Assembly: GCF_048771995.1 (NCBI RefSeq)
Contig: NC_133027.1
Span: forward strand, 61,937,501-62,001,500
Length of the DNA: 64,000 nucleotides
Direction: 5' to 3'
Origin: Taeniopygia guttata
Taxonomy: Eukaryota > Chordata > Aves > Passeriformes > Estrildidae
The notes beneath the pieces are model-generated. The model searched no databases and was not told the origin of the DNA. It was given only the letters and a program-made list of their open reading frames with translations. Positions 62,091-64,000 of this stretch are shown piece by piece (within the stretch, counting starts at the first letter, position 1; each line of letters begins with the position of its first letter). The position numbers and the translations under genes are program-made.

Positions 62091-64000
62091 GGAATTACTG
62101 CCCAGTGGCAGAAGAGTATCACAGCTTTAGAAAACCAATCTCCATATACTTCAGGGACAGTGCAGTACCTTCCCAGAGGTGATTACTTTTTTGGAGCTTT
62201 TTAGCTAGTGATTTAAGGGAGTAGAGATGCTGAACCTTGGAATGTGTAGATGAGTATCCCATTTGGGGGTGAGTGGTTGAGTGGAAGAGGTAGTAAAAAG
62301 ACTTTTATAGTCTCTGGTAAGCAAGAGCAAGTTTCTAGGTAAGGCAAATATTCCTACTCAATGCTTCTTGAACTAAAGGATCATTCTCTTTAGATCCAGT
62401 GATTTTCCACTGGTTATAAGCTACTCAAAGGACAGAACTACAGGTAACAAGCACTGTATTATTAAGTTTTTGTTCTCTTTGGCTATTTTAATGTTGACTT
62501 TCTAATTTGGTCTCTTCTGAACCATCTAGGAAAGGTCACTCACTGAAGGCAAGGAATGTACTTGTACTCTTTGTCTCCGCATCACTCCCAGGCAGCTCTC
62601 CAAGTCCTCACTACTGGTTTTTTTGGTGACTAACAAAGCTGACTGATATTGAGGCATGCTAATTGTGTTTCTATATATTGCTTCCAAAGTCTTGTGAGTG
62701 AAATTTACTTTGAGCTGATCAGTTTTGCATGGTTTCAGCTAAGTCACAGAAGCCCTTAGCTATCCTGAGAGACAGCTAACTTCTCCTACCCTTTCTGGAG
62801 GCTGCAAGGCAGTATTTGGTCAGTTATGAACTCTCGTGATAACTGTTGTGTCTCCTACTCTTTATTCTTTATAATTACACAAAGTCATGTGCACAGGAGG
62901 AATAAACTATCAGTATTTCTAGCCCTCTGCTGTGATATCACAAGCACAGAGAACATACTTCTTGAAAGCACTCAAGGAGGAGAACACGGCACAGCGTTGT
63001 TACAGAAAGAAATGTGATGAACAGAGCTTTTTAGTAAATACCACCTACACTGGCCTTTATACAAAACCGGAGTCAGCAGAACAGAATGAATAAGATCTAA
63101 TCTCCCACCTTGTTCTGCCATTCCAGTCCCACGTGCCTACACAAATATTCTGGCCCTGCTGAAAACCACCCCTAACTCTAGCTCGGTAGCCAGTCTGTTA
63201 CCTGAAAGCAAGGGCTTCCCTACTGGTGTTTCAGAAAAAGAATAGTTGTTGTGTGAGAGCTGGTGTGCATTTTCGGACAGTGGGTCACCCTCGAGGGTTG
63301 AAAAGTGACCCTAAGAAATGTTCCCTTTTGCTGTCTGAAGCCATACTGTCCCAGATTGTCACTATGCCCTTAGCTAATTAACTTGCTCTTGGCAGGTCAG
63401 CTGTTGGTTCTGCTGTGCTAAATTAAATAATCTTGGCTCGTTTCCACTTTTTCTTACTAACTGGAATGACTAGGATGACATTGTTTCCATTACAGGCCAA
63501 TTTAAGTGAATTAAGCAGTTTCTTTGTAGCAAAACTAGTATTTCCAGAAAAATTGTTTTACGGTTTATTAATTATCATTTCAGAGGGAATGAGCAGAGGC
63601 TGAGATGGTTCTGTGTATGAGAGATCTGATTACAGTGATGTTCTCAAGCTCCAAACTTATCTTTTAGTTTTGGGGCCCTGAAGTTCAGCTTCTTTGTGAT
63701 TTCACAGTTATGGCAGCTGTAATTGTTTAAGTGATAACTGGTGGTTGTTGAATCATATACATGCTGTAGTGATATAAAAAGCAAAATCTCAAGAATTGGT
63801 AATCCTGAAATTTTACAAATGTCTGAACATGCCCAGCTTCACCTGAAGCCAGTAAAGAATCTGAATGCTGTATGTTCTGTATAGTGGTGAAATTGATTTT
63901 TTAAAATAGTGTTCCAACGGTAAGCACATTGCTCTTCATTAAGTCAGCGGGGAAAACAAACTCTAGTGCAACAAAGGATGTAGATGGATAAGTGTTATGG

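Larger units (their letters stand above)
55989..64000 (+). other. SYNJ2: SYNJ2 intron 2 (partial)
   Basis: At least 8.0 kb of intron continues beyond the window. It contains the duplicated 74-bp segments, the LTR-like element, the hairpin and the CR1 copy annotated separately. No exon matching the SYNJ2 Sac1 domain was found. Confidence 0.75.

Overview
This is vertebrate nuclear DNA, almost certainly from a bird. It has short conserved exons split by AT-rich introns with GT/AG ends, one CpG island, several decayed CR1 LINE fragments in both orientations, and two LTR-type repeats of a kind I associate with songbird and other neoavian genomes. There are no operons, CRISPR arrays or prokaryotic signals. 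Species cannot be fixed from sequence alone; a passerine is my best guess from the LTRs.

Two genes lie on the + strand. The first, positions 1 to about 32,150, is the 3' part of SNX9 (sorting nexin 9). Fourteen coding exons can be placed to the base (6042-30110). They join in a single frame to 501 codons plus stop, covering the end of the low-complexity linker, the acidic clathrin/AP-2-binding stretch, the whole PX domain and the whole BAR domain. The N-terminal SH3 exons lie left of the window. The spliced protein fits the human numbering with an offset of 94, implying about 595 residues in total. A 3' UTR with several polyadenylation signals follows.

About 13.8 kb of intergenic DNA follows (about 32,150-45,930). 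It holds a minus-oriented LTR fragment with a 29-bp tandem duplication at its edge, a 19-G homopolymer, and two small orphan ORFs.

The second gene starts in a CpG island at about 45,930-46,960: the 5' end of SYNJ2 (synaptojanin 2). Exon 1 (start codon 46751) and exon 2 (55902-55988) encode the first 70 residues, at the start of the Sac1 domain. The rest of the window is intron 1 and part of intron 2. These contain a CR1 copy with an internal deletion, a solo-LTR-like element of about 1.2 kb, another CR1 copy, a pair of diverged 74-bp duplicates, and a nearly perfect 22-bp-stem hairpin.

The genes are functionally related. SNX9 binds PI(4,5)P2 and dynamin and bends membrane during endocytosis; synaptojanin 2 dephosphorylates the same lipid as vesicles uncoat. 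The order SNX9 then SYNJ2 matches human 6q25. I found no new multi-gene system. The most interesting unexplained feature is the hairpin at 60719-60770.
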